NCBI GenBank assembly: GCA_025056215.1
Contig: JANWWC010000001.1
Coordinates: 682,001-746,000, forward strand
Length of the DNA: 64,000 bases
Direction: 5' to 3'
Origin: Cytophagales bacterium
GTDB lineage: Bacteria > Bacteroidota > Bacteroidia > Cytophagales > Flammeovirgaceae
This document shows positions 45,122 through 54,646 of the stretch, piece after piece. The notes beneath the pieces are model-generated. The model had not been told where the DNA came from. It saw only the letters and a list, made by a program, of their open reading frames with translations, and searched no databases. Every line of letters begins with the position of its first letter. The first letter of the stretch is position 1. The position numbers and the translations under genes are program-made.

Positions 45122-46083
45122 TGAAAGCATTTATGAAAAGCAATTATTCACTTGAAAAAAAATTTTTCCCAAAAACTGAGCACCCTTCTGTGGAGGAGCT
45201 TATCTCATATGTAAAAAACACTCTGCCAGAGCATCAAAAAAGAAAAGTGGAACTTGCTATCGCCGAAAATCCATTCTTAGCAGAAGCTCTCGAAGGAATT
45301 GAAAAAATGAAAAACCCTGAAGATTTAAAACATATTATCGAAACCGTTCATGAACGTTTTGCAATCTCTAGGAAAAAGATAGTTTCTTTATGGACATATA
45401 GTGGAATTGCAGCTTCTTTATTGCTTATCGCAGGATTAGTATGGTTTTTTATAGCTTCACGAAAATCTATCACATCCGAAACTACCCAAGAAACTTCTTT
45501 TCAACAAACTATCCAAGAAAAAGGTTCAATAGATACAACCACCAAATTGCCTCAAATAACCCCTTTACCACCCTCTGTGGTTTATTCTTCTTCTAAAAAA
45601 ATACACTCTTCAACGCCTTCAGCAAGTGTTCCTAACCAACCAAGAATATTTACACCTACGTCTACACCAGAAAGTATGATCGCTTTCAAAGCAGAGGAAT
45701 CTTTTACAGGCTCTCAAGAGAAAGTTTTTCAAAAGTTCTCTTTGGAAACAGAAAAAAAACTTGAAGATTCTTTAGCACTCTTACAAAAGTACTACAACGA
45801 ACATTCTTACGAACAAGCGATTCAACTTGCAGAGGTTCTACTTTCTCAATATCCGTGCCACCCCGTTTGCAACTATATTGCAGGGAGTATTTATTTAACA
45901 AAAAATCAGAAAGAACTCGCAAAAAACAGACTTTTGTTGCTTTTCGGGCAAGAACAAACAGAAACTTTTGCGCAATTTGAACTCAAAACCCTTCTTATGC
46001 TTGTTCAAACAGATAAGTTTGAAGAGGCTCAAACGCTCATCTCACAATACAAATGGGAAGATAAAAAACTGATTAAGCAATAA
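45121..46083 (+). CDS. Predicted anti-sigma factor with membrane span and TPR-like tail
   Basis: Protein of 320 residues. The N-terminal cytoplasmic part (1-85: HPSVEELISYVKNTLPEHQKRKVE) resembles the zinc-free anti-sigma domain seen beside Bacteroidota ECF genes; no HxxxCxxC zinc motif is present. One membrane span lies at about 92-114 (GIAASLLLIAGLVWFFIA). A long Ser/Thr/Pro/Gln-rich periplasmic linker (120-200) leads to a TPR-like helical end (LALLQKYYNEHSYEQAIQLAE). It would hold the sigma factor at the membrane and release it on a periplasmic signal. The start overlaps the sigma gene stop by one base. Confidence 0.7.
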   Translation: MKAFMKSNYSLEKKFFPKTEHPSVEELISYVKNTLPEHQKRKVELAIAENPFLAEALEGIEKMKNPEDLKHIIETVHERFAISRKKIVSLWTYSGIAASLLLIAGLVWFFIASRKSITSETTQETSFQQTIQEKGSIDTTTKLPQITPLPPSVVYSSSKKIHSSTPSASVPNQPRIFTPTSTPESMIAFKAEESFTGSQEKVFQKFSLETEKKLEDSLALLQKYYNEHSYEQAIQLAEVLLSQYPCHPVCNYIAGSIYLTKNQKELAKNRLLLLFGQEQTETFAQFELKTLLMLVQTDKFEEAQTLISQYKWEDKKLIKQ

Positions 46084-46085
46084 AA

Positions 46086-46850
46086 ATGATCCCTTTACTT
46101 CCTAATCTTTTTGAAAAACCTATTCCTATTTCGTTGCCTATCACTGGAAAAAATACAGAGCCTACTTGCTTTGGCGCAGAAAGCCCGAAACTAGAAACTA
46201 TCATCACAAACAATTTTATAGGAAGCGTAGCAGACGGAGGTTTTTGCAATCATCGAAAACTTACTTTAACTCCACACGGCAACGGAACTCATACAGAATG
46301 CTTAGGACACCTCACTGCAACTCCATTGCATATCAATCAAATATTAGACTGCTTTTTTTTTCCTGCACTGCTCATTTCTGTGCAACCACAAACGACTGAA
46401 AACGACTTTGTCATAAAAGTTTCTTCTATTCAAAAAAATATTGAAAACCAAAAACATACGTCGTATTGGTATAAATTTTCAAAAAAAGCGCTCATCATCA
46501 GAACTTTACCTAACGACGAATCAAAAAAGCATCGCCAATATACAACAACTAACCCTCCCTATTTCGAACCAGCGGTAGGAGAGTTTTTAGCCCATTACGA
46601 CGTAATGCATTGGCTTTGTGATTTGCCTTCTGTAGATAAAGAATCAGACGGAGGTGCTCTCGCTACTCATAAGGCATTTTGGCAATATCCTCACAATCCA
46701 CGCCTAAAGGCTACTATTACAGAACTCATCTTTGTGCCTAATGAAATATCCGACGGGTTTTATTGGCTCTATCTTCAAATCATCAATTTAGAAAATGATG
46801 CTTCTCCCTCTCATCCTGTTTTATATTATCCTTCTAATTTTACATTTTGA
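46086..46850 (+). CDS. Cyclase-family (kynurenine formamidase-like) hydrolase
   Basis: Protein of 254 residues. The metal-binding signature of the cyclase family (HxGTHxDxPxH) appears as PHGNGTHTECLGHL near residue 72: the two His of GTH and GH positions are kept, while Asp is replaced by Glu and Pro by Leu. Further on, PAVGEFLAHYDVMHWLCDLPSVDKESDGG is the family's second conserved part. Members hydrolyse amide or lactone bonds using zinc or manganese (for example N-formylkynurenine). The substrate is not clear. It starts 2 bp after the anti-sigma gene, so it may be controlled by that sigma factor's operon. Confidence 0.7.
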   Translation: MIPLLPNLFEKPIPISLPITGKNTEPTCFGAESPKLETIITNNFIGSVADGGFCNHRKLTLTPHGNGTHTECLGHLTATPLHINQILDCFFFPALLISVQPQTTENDFVIKVSSIQKNIENQKHTSYWYKFSKKALIIRTLPNDESKKHRQYTTTNPPYFEPAVGEFLAHYDVMHWLCDLPSVDKESDGGALATHKAFWQYPHNPRLKATITELIFVPNEISDGFYWLYLQIINLENDASPSHPVLYYPSNFTF

Positions 46851-46904
46851 GATTATGGTAAAGGACAATTATTTTAGTGTTTTCTTTTCATAAGATTAAT
46901 TAAT

Positions 46905-48257
46905 ATGTCAACACTCTCAACGCTTACAGCTATTTCTCCAATAGACGGGAGATATTATGACAAAACCTACTTACTTTCAAAATACTTTTCTGAATATGCT
47001 CTGATTCGCTATCGAGTAATGGTAGAAATCGAGTATTTTATTTCTTTGGCTGAGGTTCCACTTCCTCAACTACAAAACATTCCTTCTTCATCGTTAGCTC
47101 AACTGCGAAACATTTACAAGCAATTCGAAGAAAAAAATGCAATTACTATCAAAAACCTTGAAAAAATCACTAATCATGATGTAAAAGCAGTAGAGTATTT
47201 TATAAAGCAAGAATTTTCTAAAATAGGAATCGGAAATGAAATCGAATTTGTTCATTTTGGTCTTACCTCCCAAGATATTAACAATACTTCTATTCCAATA
47301 ATGTTGCGAGACGCTACTCAAGAAGTCTTGTTGCCTTCAATTCAAGAAATCGTTTCTCAGCTCAATGAGTTTGCGCTCAGATGGGCGAATATACCTATGT
47401 TGGCACATACTCACGGACAACCTGCTAGCCCTACGCGCGTCGGCAAAGAACTCAAAGTATTTGCTTATCGGTTAGAAGAACAAATCAAAATGCTTTTAGC
47501 TGTTCCATATGCAGCAAAATTCGGAGGAGCTACAGGAAACTTTAATGCGCATCAAGTAGCTTATCCGCATATCAACTGGATAGAATTTGCTAATAAGTTT
47601 ATAGAACAGCGCCTGCAACTTAAACGCTCGCGCTATACTACTCAAATTGAAAATTATGACTATTTAGCCGCTTATTGTGATGCTTGGAAACGCATCAATA
47701 CTATCCTAATTGACTTATGTAGAGATATTTGGCAATATATTTCTATGAACTACTTTAAACAAAAAATCAACCCCCAAGAAGTAGGCTCTTCGGCGATGCC
47801 TCATAAAGTTAATCCGATAGATTTTGAAAATGCAGAAGGAAATTTAGGAATTGCTAACGCTCTTTTAGAACATTTTGCTGCTAAACTGCCCATTTCTCGC
47901 CTGCAACGCGACCTGACAGACTCCACCGTATTGAGGAATTTAGGTGTCCCACTTGCTCATATTCTTGTTGCTGCAGATGCTATCCAGAAAGGATTCGAAA
48001 AAATAGAACTCAATATGCCTTCTATTCAACAAGATTTAGAACAAAATTGGGTTGTGATTGCAGAAGGTATCCAAACTATTTTGCGAAGAGAAGGATTCCC
48101 AAAGCCTTATGAAGCACTCAAAGAACTTACACGCACTACGCAAACAATTACAAAAGAAGATTTTAAGAGATTTATTGAAAATTTGGAAGTTTCTGCAAAA
48201 GTAAAAGATGAACTCTTAAAAATTTCTCCTTTTAATTACATTGGCATTTATGAATGA
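46905..48257 (+). CDS. purB: Adenylosuccinate lyase
   Basis: Protein of 450 residues. It acts twice in purine synthesis, splitting fumarate from SAICAR and from adenylosuccinate. The fumarase/aspartase-superfamily signature GSSAMPHKVNPIDFENAEGN near residue 293 is complete. TAISPIDGRYYDKT at the N-terminus, NHDVKAVEYFIKQ near 87, FGLTSQDINNT near 118 and AHTHGQPASPTRVGKE near 165 (with the active His) mark PurB. It is followed, 1 bp away on the other strand, by the Nudix gene; the two units converge. Confidence 0.96.
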   Translation: MSTLSTLTAISPIDGRYYDKTYLLSKYFSEYALIRYRVMVEIEYFISLAEVPLPQLQNIPSSSLAQLRNIYKQFEEKNAITIKNLEKITNHDVKAVEYFIKQEFSKIGIGNEIEFVHFGLTSQDINNTSIPIMLRDATQEVLLPSIQEIVSQLNEFALRWANIPMLAHTHGQPASPTRVGKELKVFAYRLEEQIKMLLAVPYAAKFGGATGNFNAHQVAYPHINWIEFANKFIEQRLQLKRSRYTTQIENYDYLAAYCDAWKRINTILIDLCRDIWQYISMNYFKQKINPQEVGSSAMPHKVNPIDFENAEGNLGIANALLEHFAAKLPISRLQRDLTDSTVLRNLGVPLAHILVAADAIQKGFEKIELNMPSIQQDLEQNWVVIAEGIQTILRREGFPKPYEALKELTRTTQTITKEDFKRFIENLEVSAKVKDELLKISPFNYIGIYE

Positions 48258-48258
48258 C

Positions 48259-48804
48259 TCAGAAACGAAATAAGCGAGCTACCTTCAGAAGTCCCGCCAC
48301 ACTGATGGCATCAGTAATTTCATTATTTTCAGCCATGCGAATTGCTTCTACTAAAGGAAGTTTGCGAATTTCTAATTTTTCAGTTTCATCGAATTCAGTC
48401 TTTCCTTCGATAAGATCTTCTGCCAAAAAAACATAGCCGACTTCATCTGTTACACAATTTGACGTATGTAGAATCATGATTTGAGTAAGCTTTTGAGCTA
48501 TCAATCCAGTTTCTTCCCGCAGTTCTCTCAAAGCAGTAGCTTCAGGTGTGTCTGTTTTTTTCCCTCCTCCCATCGGGATTTCCCAAGAATATAGATTCAA
48601 TGGATATCGATACTGACCTACTATCCATGTATTGAATTGTTTGTCTACCGGAATAATGCCAATAGCATAATTTTTAAAGCTCACTACCCCATAAATTCCT
48701 TCTTTACCTGTAGGCGCTGTTACACTATCTTCACGAACTTTTATCCATGGATTTTCATAAACAAGGCGCGAATAATGTACGCGCCACGGATTGAGAATTG
48801 TCAT
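48259..48804 (-). CDS. Nudix hydrolase (ADP-ribose pyrophosphatase-like)
   Basis: Protein of 181 residues. The Nudix box is complete, from GGGKKTDTPEATALRELREETGL near residue 79 (pattern G-x5-E-x7-REUxEExGU, with bulky U). The N-terminal part (NPWIKVREDSVTAPTGKEGIYGVV) and the VGQYRYPLNLYSWEIPMGGG segment match ADP-ribose and nucleoside-diphosphate-sugar pyrophosphatases. It clears reactive ADP-ribose or a similar metabolite. The lipoprotein gene ends 3 bp upstream, so the two are probably co-transcribed. Confidence 0.85.
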   Translation of the reverse strand: MTILNPWRVHYSRLVYENPWIKVREDSVTAPTGKEGIYGVVSFKNYAIGIIPVDKQFNTWIVGQYRYPLNLYSWEIPMGGGKKTDTPEATALRELREETGLIAQKLTQIMILHTSNCVTDEVGYVFLAEDLIEGKTEFDETEKLEIRKLPLVEAIRMAENNEITDAISVAGLLKVARLFRF

Positions 48805-48807
48805 ACT

Positions 48808-49395
48808 TTATTGAGCTTGCTGAATTTTTCCATCTAAAGTGATTTCATATACAATCATCGGAGGAAAATTGGTGTTAGGCTTAGCATCTTTCAAAATGAT
48901 TTTAGTTCCTCCATCTGCTAATCCTCCATTTCGAAAAATTTCAATTTCTTTTTCTGTAGTATAATATTGTAGAACAATTCCAGAAATAAACTTTCCTGTA
49001 GTATCGTAAGTACACAAATAAGTTTCTTTTTCTCCGTCAGAAAATATGATGGTCGTAATGTCTGGACGTCCTGGTACATTTGCTACTCGATAATAGGTTT
49101 TATTGCAAGTGATTTTTTTGGTAGGGTTTCCATCAAATGGATGATTGATAATCTGATTTCCTTCCAAAAATTTGGAGCACTCTTCTGCCGAAATTTCCTT
49201 TCCTGCTTTATTTTGTGTAAATCCAAAAAACCAATCGTAATCGTAACTCTTTCCACTCTCAGCATTTTCAAATTTGCTAAAAAAAGCTGTTACAGTGGGA
49301 GAAGAAGTCTGAGCTTGTTGCTGAGTGGTTTCCTGAGAACCAGAGGAACAAGCGCTTGCGGCGAGCATCAAAAAAAAGAATCTGTATTTTTTCAT
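48808..49395 (-). CDS. Lipoprotein of unknown function
   Basis: Protein of 195 residues. The signal MKKYRFFFLMLAASAC puts a lipidated cysteine at 16, followed by a Ser/Gln/Thr linker. The mature part (about 40-195) is mixed beta with cysteines near 78, 97 and 128. No family recognised. It lies 66 bp after the GH3-family gene and 3 bp before the Nudix gene. Confidence 0.65.
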   Translation of the reverse strand: MKKYRFFFLMLAASACSSGSQETTQQQAQTSSPTVTAFFSKFENAESGKSYDYDWFFGFTQNKAGKEISAEECSKFLEGNQIINHPFDGNPTKKITCNKTYYRVANVPGRPDITTIIFSDGEKETYLCTYDTTGKFISGIVLQYYTTEKEIEIFRNGGLADGGTKIILKDAKPNTNFPPMIVYEITLDGKIQQAQ

Positions 49396-49461
49396 AAATC
49401 AAAATTTTTTGAGTTGTAAAACCATTTGAAAGATTATAAAATTTTTACAAGAGTACAAATT

Positions 49462-50958
49462 TTATCGTCTCCATAAAGAAAGTGCATCGGCAATTTTTCG
49501 ATCGTTTGCTAACCGAGGTACTTTATTTTGTCCACCTAATTTACCAATAGACTTCATATATTGCTGAAAAGCATCAGGCAACAAAGAAGTAATAACGAGC
49601 CTTCTTAAAATATTTCCTGCTCGCAAATCTTCGTAATAAATATTTAAGTTTCGCATTTGGATATCAATTTCATCCGCAAAATCATCTATTGAGTCGGGAG
49701 AATTGACGAAAGCTATTAACCATTCATGATAAGGCAAACCTTCCGAAGGAGTTACCATAGGCGCTACTGTAAATTCAGCAATTTTTACTTGGGGGTACTT
49801 TTCGAGCGCCAAACACATTGCTTTTTCTACTTCTTCTCCAATCACATGCTCTCCAAAAGCAGAAATAAAATGCTTTACCCTTCCTGTTACTAACAATTTA
49901 TAGGGGTTTTTAGCAACAAACTTTACTGTGTCTCCAATCGAATATGCCCAAAGACCTGCATTTGTACTCATAATAAGCGCATAATTTTTTTCTAATTCTA
50001 CTTCTTCAATAGTGAATCGGCGCGGGTTAGGCTGAAAATATTCTTCTAATGGCACGAATTCATAAAAAATCCCGTGATTGAGCAAAAGCAATAAGCCGCT
50101 CTCTTTTTGCGAATTCTGATACGCAATAAATCCTTCAGAGGCTGGGTAAGTTTCAATAGAACTGATAGGCTGTCCGATAGATTCTTCAATACGCGCTCGA
50201 TAAGGTTCGTAGTTTACTCCTCCGTACACGAATACAGAAAAGTTAGGAAATACTTCTTTGATGCGCTTTCCTGTTTTGGCAATGATTCTGTCAAAATACA
50301 TCTGCACCCAAGGAGGAATTCCTGATATTAAGCCCATGTCTTGATGTAAAGTTTCTTCAACAATTTTGTCGAGCTTTTCTTCCCAGTCTTCTATAATATT
50401 AGTTTGCCAAGAAGGTAATTGATTGCCTCTCAACCAAGCAGGAACATGATGATTAACAATCCCTGAAAGACGTCCTGTAAGAATTCCATTTTTAGAATCC
50501 AAAGCCGGACTTCCTGACAAAAAAATGAGCTTTCTATCTAAAAAATCAGCTTTCCCTGTTTCATAAACGAAGGACATCAAAGCATTCCGCGCAGAAATGA
50601 TGTGATAAGGCATCGACTGGCGACTAATTGGGATATATTTGATACCCGAAGTAGTACCTGAGGTTTTAGCAAAATACAAAGGCCTACCTTTCCAAAGCAC
50701 ATTTCTCTGACCTTCAATGACTTTTTCTAAATAAGGTTTCAAAGCTTCATAATCGCGAATAGGTACTTGTTTTTGAAAATCAGCTATCGTTTGAATATGC
50801 TCAAAACCATGCTCTCTTCCAAAATCCGTTTTACGCGCCTGTCGGATAAGTTGTCGAAAAACGTTGGTTTGCGTTTGCATAGGTCTGAGTGCCCAATCGA
50901 GCGTTTGATTATGAAGATAAGCCGCAAAAGGCTTTGCAAAAAAAGAGCGAATTCCCAT
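49462..50958 (-). CDS. GH3-family acyl-adenylate enzyme
   Basis: Protein of 498 residues of the GH3 (auxin-responsive) branch of the adenylating enzyme superfamily. Visible elements are FAKTSGTTSGIKYIPISRQSM near 108 (the ATP loop), FVYGGVNYEPYRARIEE near 260, YPASEGFIAYQ near 285, and LVTGRVKHFISAFGEHVIGEE near 380. Plant GH3 enzymes join acyl acids to amino acids; bacterial members are widespread in Bacteroidota, with undefined substrates. It is divergent from the ppx gene across a 117-bp region with an operator-like inverted repeat. Confidence 0.85.
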   Translation of the reverse strand: MGIRSFFAKPFAAYLHNQTLDWALRPMQTQTNVFRQLIRQARKTDFGREHGFEHIQTIADFQKQVPIRDYEALKPYLEKVIEGQRNVLWKGRPLYFAKTSGTTSGIKYIPISRQSMPYHIISARNALMSFVYETGKADFLDRKLIFLSGSPALDSKNGILTGRLSGIVNHHVPAWLRGNQLPSWQTNIIEDWEEKLDKIVEETLHQDMGLISGIPPWVQMYFDRIIAKTGKRIKEVFPNFSVFVYGGVNYEPYRARIEESIGQPISSIETYPASEGFIAYQNSQKESGLLLLLNHGIFYEFVPLEEYFQPNPRRFTIEEVELEKNYALIMSTNAGLWAYSIGDTVKFVAKNPYKLLVTGRVKHFISAFGEHVIGEEVEKAMCLALEKYPQVKIAEFTVAPMVTPSEGLPYHEWLIAFVNSPDSIDDFADEIDIQMRNLNIYYEDLRAGNILRRLVITSLLPDAFQQYMKSIGKLGGQNKVPRLANDRKIADALSLWRR

Positions 50959-51004
50959 AACCTAAACTTCTTTCTTGCAAAAAACAAAAACATCTCAAAC
51001 AGGA

Positions 51005-51053
51005 CAAACAAAACCAAAGTTTGTTTGAGTAAAAAGCCTTTATCTTATCTTTG
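51005..51053 (+). promoter_or_regulatory. Promoter of ppx with overlapping inverted repeat
   Basis: TTTG at 51024-51027, an 18-bp spacer, then TATCTTTG at 51046-51053, 22 bp before the ATG. Overlapping the -33 element is a perfect 8-bp inverted repeat CAAACAAA (51005-51012) / TTTGTTTG (51020-51027) with a 7-nt loop. A regulator bound there would cover the ppx -33 box and might also act on the divergent GH3 gene. Confidence 0.6.
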
Positions 51054-51075
51054 AAACTGAATCTGATTATCTTTT

Positions 51076-52005
51076 ATGGGCAAGTTTTCTGAGTTAAAAT
51101 TAGCAGCGGTAGACATTGGTTCAAACGCCATTCGCATGCAAATTTCTAATGCTCTCATACACGAAAATGATGTAGTTTTCAAAAAAGTAGAATACATACG
51201 TTTTCCTCTCCGCTTAGGCGCTGACGTATTTACATTTGGAAAAATTACTCAGAAAAATGAAGAAAAGTTTGTAAAGCTGATGCAAAATTTCAAAAACTTC
51301 GTAGAACTATATGAAACAGACGATTATATGGCATGTGCTACCTCTGCTATGCGAGAAGCCTCTAATGGAGAAGAAATTGCACTAAGAGTATACTATAACA
51401 TAGGTCTAAAAATCAATATCATAGATGGGCAACGAGAAGCTGAACTTATCAACAAATCAATTTACAATTATATACAAGACGGAAATTATTTACATATAGA
51501 TGTAGGAGGAGGTAGCACTGAACTAAATGTCTACGTCAATCGGCAAAAAATTAATTCTAAATCTTATCCATTAGGCTCTGTAAGGCATTACAGCGAGGAA
51601 ACGTTTTTTTACCAAATGAAAGAAATTCGAGAGTGGCTCTCTGCACAACCTTTTTTACCACTAATTCCTGTAATTGGCATCGGAACAGGAGGCAATATCA
51701 ACAAACTATTCGAACTAACAGAAAAGAAAAAAGGCAATCGCGTCAAACTTAAACACATCGAACAAACAGCCAACTGTATTGCCAATATGAGTTTAGAAGA
51801 ACGACTCTTCAAACTTAAGTTGAACCACGACCGCGCCGATGTAATTGTTCCAGCATCTCGCATTTATCTCGAAATTTTGCACATGGTAGGAGCCAAAGAA
51901 ATCATTGTGCCTGACATGGGTCTTAAGGATGGAATCATTATTTCGCTGTATGAAAATTTTAAAAAAAATAACAATCGCTTCGGCATCTCTTATGATAGCA
52001 GATAA
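51076..52005 (+). CDS. Exopolyphosphatase / GppA-family phosphatase
   Basis: Protein of 309 residues, the length of the single-domain Ppx/GppA type without the C-terminal HD part of E. coli Ppx. It has the ASKHA ATPase-like fold: LAAVDIGSNAIRMQISNA near 8, YLHIDVGGGSTELNVY near 139, and ACATSAMREASNG near 90. These enzymes cut polyphosphate or pppGpp in the cytoplasm, so a link to the stringent or phosphate response is possible. The promoter just upstream is clear. Confidence 0.88.
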   Translation: MGKFSELKLAAVDIGSNAIRMQISNALIHENDVVFKKVEYIRFPLRLGADVFTFGKITQKNEEKFVKLMQNFKNFVELYETDDYMACATSAMREASNGEEIALRVYYNIGLKINIIDGQREAELINKSIYNYIQDGNYLHIDVGGGSTELNVYVNRQKINSKSYPLGSVRHYSEETFFYQMKEIREWLSAQPFLPLIPVIGIGTGGNINKLFELTEKKKGNRVKLKHIEQTANCIANMSLEERLFKLKLNHDRADVIVPASRIYLEILHMVGAKEIIVPDMGLKDGIIISLYENFKKNNNRFGISYDSR

Positions 52006-52007
52006 GT

Positions 52008-52026
52008 TCTTCTCAGAAGATTTTTT
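52008..52026 (+). terminator. Possible terminator after ppx
   Basis: TCTTC/GAAGA with a 3-nt loop, directly followed by TTTTTT. The stem is only five pairs, so the strength is doubtful. Confidence 0.35.
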
Positions 52027-52112
52027 GATTTTTTTTCGCTTTGTTGCAAGGGAGCGTTTTTTGTTCAATCTTGCAAAAAATTTAAATCCATTTTTAATTC
52101 AAACTATTGATT

Positions 52113-54566
52113 ATGAGAGTTTTAAAATTTGGAGGAACTTCTGTTGGTAAGCCTGAGATAATTCGACAAGTAGTACAAATTGTTCAAAGCAAACCTCAAC
52201 CTTGCGTTGTAACGGTTTCAGCATTTGGAGGCACTACCGACAAACTCATTCAAACAGCTCAACAAGCCGCTCTCCGACAAGAATCTTATAAAGAAAGTTT
52301 AAAAGAAATTGAAAAAAGGCATCTTGATGCAGTCAATGAACTAATTCATGCTTCGCGTCGTAGCGGTGTTATCGCCAAAGTAAAAGAAATGCTGAACGAA
52401 CTTGAAGACGTCTTGCAAGGTATTTATATGTTACGAGAACTCTCTGCGCGCACCCAAGATTATGTGATGAGTTTTGGAGAACGCATATCTGCTTATATCG
52501 TTGCTGAAACCTTTGTAGAATACAATATCGAAGCCATCTCAGTAGATGCTCGTCAACTTATTCGCACCAATGCTGATTTTGGAAATGCTAAAGTGGATTT
52601 TAAAACAACTAACCAACTCATACAATCTTTTTTTAATGACTCAAATAAAAACGTTCTGAAAGTAGTAACAGGTTTTATTGGCTCAACAGCACAAGGCGAA
52701 ACCACTACTTTAGGTCGCGGTGGCTCTGACTATACAGGTGCTATTTTAGCTGCTGCATTACGCGCGGATGTTTTAGAAATTTGGACTGATGTAGATGGAA
52801 TGCTCACTGCAGACCCTCGCAAAGTACCTAAAGCGCTTAAAATCGAAGAAATCACTTACGAAGAAGCTATGGAACTTTCTTTTTTTGGTGCAAAAGTGAT
52901 TTATCCTCCCTCAATTCAGCCTGCTTTCGCAGAACAAATTCCTATTCTTATTAAAAACACTTTCAACCCCAACGACCCCGGAACACTCATTACCAAAGAA
53001 ACAAAAGACGACCATCGAGCTATTAAGGGTGTTTCTTCTATAAATGATATTGCTTTGGTAACTCTTTCGGGAGGAGGCATCGTAGGTGTTCCCGGAAGCG
53101 CTATGCGCATGTTCAGAGCTCTAGCTCAACAAAATATTAATATTATTCTTATTTCTCAAGCCTCTTCTGAGCACTCCATTAGTGTTGCTATTAGCAACAA
53201 ACACGCTGAAGAAGCTGAAAATGCTCTTCAAATAGAGTTCTCTCAGGAGCTCAAACAAGGGCTTATTAACAAAATCGTCGTAGAAAAAGACTTAGCTATC
53301 ATTGCAGTAGTTGGAAAAGGAATGAAAAACACGCCTGGCATTTCTGGGAAAATATTCTCAGCTTTAGGAAGAAACGGTATTAATGTGTTAGCTATTGCAC
53401 AAGGAGGTTCAGAAATTAATGTTTCTTTAGTGATTAACAAAGCTAATGAAAAAAAAGCACTAAATGTAATTCATGAAAGTTTCTTTCTTTCTGAAACCAA
53501 AAGTCTCCATGTATTTTTAGTAGGAACAGGGCTCATCGGCGGAACGTTGCTCAGACAAATCTCAGACCAAATCGAAACCTTGGCTCAAAGAAACCATATC
53601 GAACTTAAAGTATGTGGAATCGCTAACCTACAAAAACATATTATCAACATCAACGGAATAGATATTAAAAATTGGCAAACTGCTTTAGAAAAAGAAGGAA
53701 GAACTACAAATCTGGAGCAATTTATCAATGAAATGATTTTAGCCAATCTTCCTAATAGCGTTTTTGTAGATTGTACAGCAAGCCAACAAGTAGCTGATTT
53801 GTACAGCAAAATACTAAAAGCCAGCATTTCAGTAGTAACTCCTAACAAATTAGCAGCTTCAGGTCCTTACGATATTTATAGTATGCTCAAGGCGAGAGCA
53901 CAAAAGCACAATGTAAAATATCTTTTTGAAACCAATGTGGGCGCAGGACTGCCTATTATTAGTACTCTCAACGACCTTATCACATCGGGCGACAAAATCA
54001 TTAAAATTGAAGCCATTCTTTCAGGTTCGCTCAACTTTATTTCTAATACAGTTTCTAAAGAAAAAAAATTAAGCCAAGTAATCCGAGAAGCACAAAAACA
54101 AGGCTATACAGAGCCAGACCCGCGCGTGGACCTGAGTTTTAAGGATGTAGCGCGCAAAATTCTTATTTTAGCGCGCGAATCAGGTTATAAAATGGAAATT
54201 GAAGATGTAGCTTGCGAACCATTTTTGCCTCAAGACTGCTTTACGGCGCCCTCTCTTGAAGAATTCTTTGCTAAAGTAGAACAATACGACGATGCATTTG
54301 AATCTATGCGCGCCCAAGCAGAAAAAGAAGGTAAAATTTACCGTGTTATTGCTACCTTAGAAAACGGGAAAGCTTTTGTCAAATTTCAGCCTATCGACCA
54401 CAAGCATCCTTTTTATTATGCTAAAGGAAGCGATAATTTCGTACTTTTTACAACTGTTCGCTATTCAGAATTACCTTTACTCATAAAGGGTCCTGGAGCA
54501 GGTGCAGAAGTAACAGCCGCGGGCGTATTTGCAGACATCGTTCGACTTGCAGGAATAGCAAATTAA
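52113..54566 (+). CDS. thrA: Bifunctional aspartate kinase / homoserine dehydrogenase
   Basis: Protein of 817 residues, started at the ATG; a TTG two codons upstream is not needed. Residues 1-290 are the aspartokinase (MRVLKFGGTSVGKPE with the KFGGTS motif; GRGGSDYTGAI near 202), about 310-455 hold two ACT domains for feedback control, and 465-817 are homoserine dehydrogenase (LVGTGLIGGTLLRQI nucleotide loop; VTPNKLAA; GAGLPIISTL; LSGSLNFI; GYTEPDPRVDLSFKDVARK). It catalyses the first and third steps from aspartate to threonine, methionine and lysine. A terminator hairpin follows. thrB and thrC are not adjacent, but ilvA, which uses threonine, is about 1.6 kb away. Confidence 0.96.
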   Translation: MRVLKFGGTSVGKPEIIRQVVQIVQSKPQPCVVTVSAFGGTTDKLIQTAQQAALRQESYKESLKEIEKRHLDAVNELIHASRRSGVIAKVKEMLNELEDVLQGIYMLRELSARTQDYVMSFGERISAYIVAETFVEYNIEAISVDARQLIRTNADFGNAKVDFKTTNQLIQSFFNDSNKNVLKVVTGFIGSTAQGETTTLGRGGSDYTGAILAAALRADVLEIWTDVDGMLTADPRKVPKALKIEEITYEEAMELSFFGAKVIYPPSIQPAFAEQIPILIKNTFNPNDPGTLITKETKDDHRAIKGVSSINDIALVTLSGGGIVGVPGSAMRMFRALAQQNINIILISQASSEHSISVAISNKHAEEAENALQIEFSQELKQGLINKIVVEKDLAIIAVVGKGMKNTPGISGKIFSALGRNGINVLAIAQGGSEINVSLVINKANEKKALNVIHESFFLSETKSLHVFLVGTGLIGGTLLRQISDQIETLAQRNHIELKVCGIANLQKHIININGIDIKNWQTALEKEGRTTNLEQFINEMILANLPNSVFVDCTASQQVADLYSKILKASISVVTPNKLAASGPYDIYSMLKARAQKHNVKYLFETNVGAGLPIISTLNDLITSGDKIIKIEAILSGSLNFISNTVSKEKKLSQVIREAQKQGYTEPDPRVDLSFKDVARKILILARESGYKMEIEDVACEPFLPQDCFTAPSLEEFFAKVEQYDDAFESMRAQAEKEGKIYRVIATLENGKAFVKFQPIDHKHPFYYAKGSDNFVLFTTVRYSELPLLIKGPGAGAEVTAAGVFADIVRLAGIAN

Positions 54567-54597
54567 AAACCTATAAGGCAAATCGCCTTGTAGGTTT
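54567..54597 (+). terminator. Strong terminator-like hairpin after thrA
   Basis: Immediately after the stop codon, AAACCTATAAGGC pairs with GCCTTGTAGGTTT (13 pairs, one of them G-T) around a 5-nt loop AAATC. The 3' side is only modestly T-rich, but the stem is the longest in the window. Confidence 0.65.
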
Positions 54598-54646
54598 AAG
54601 CCTATGAAAACACATTGCCAGCAAAATAACACGATAGTAAGCGTCT

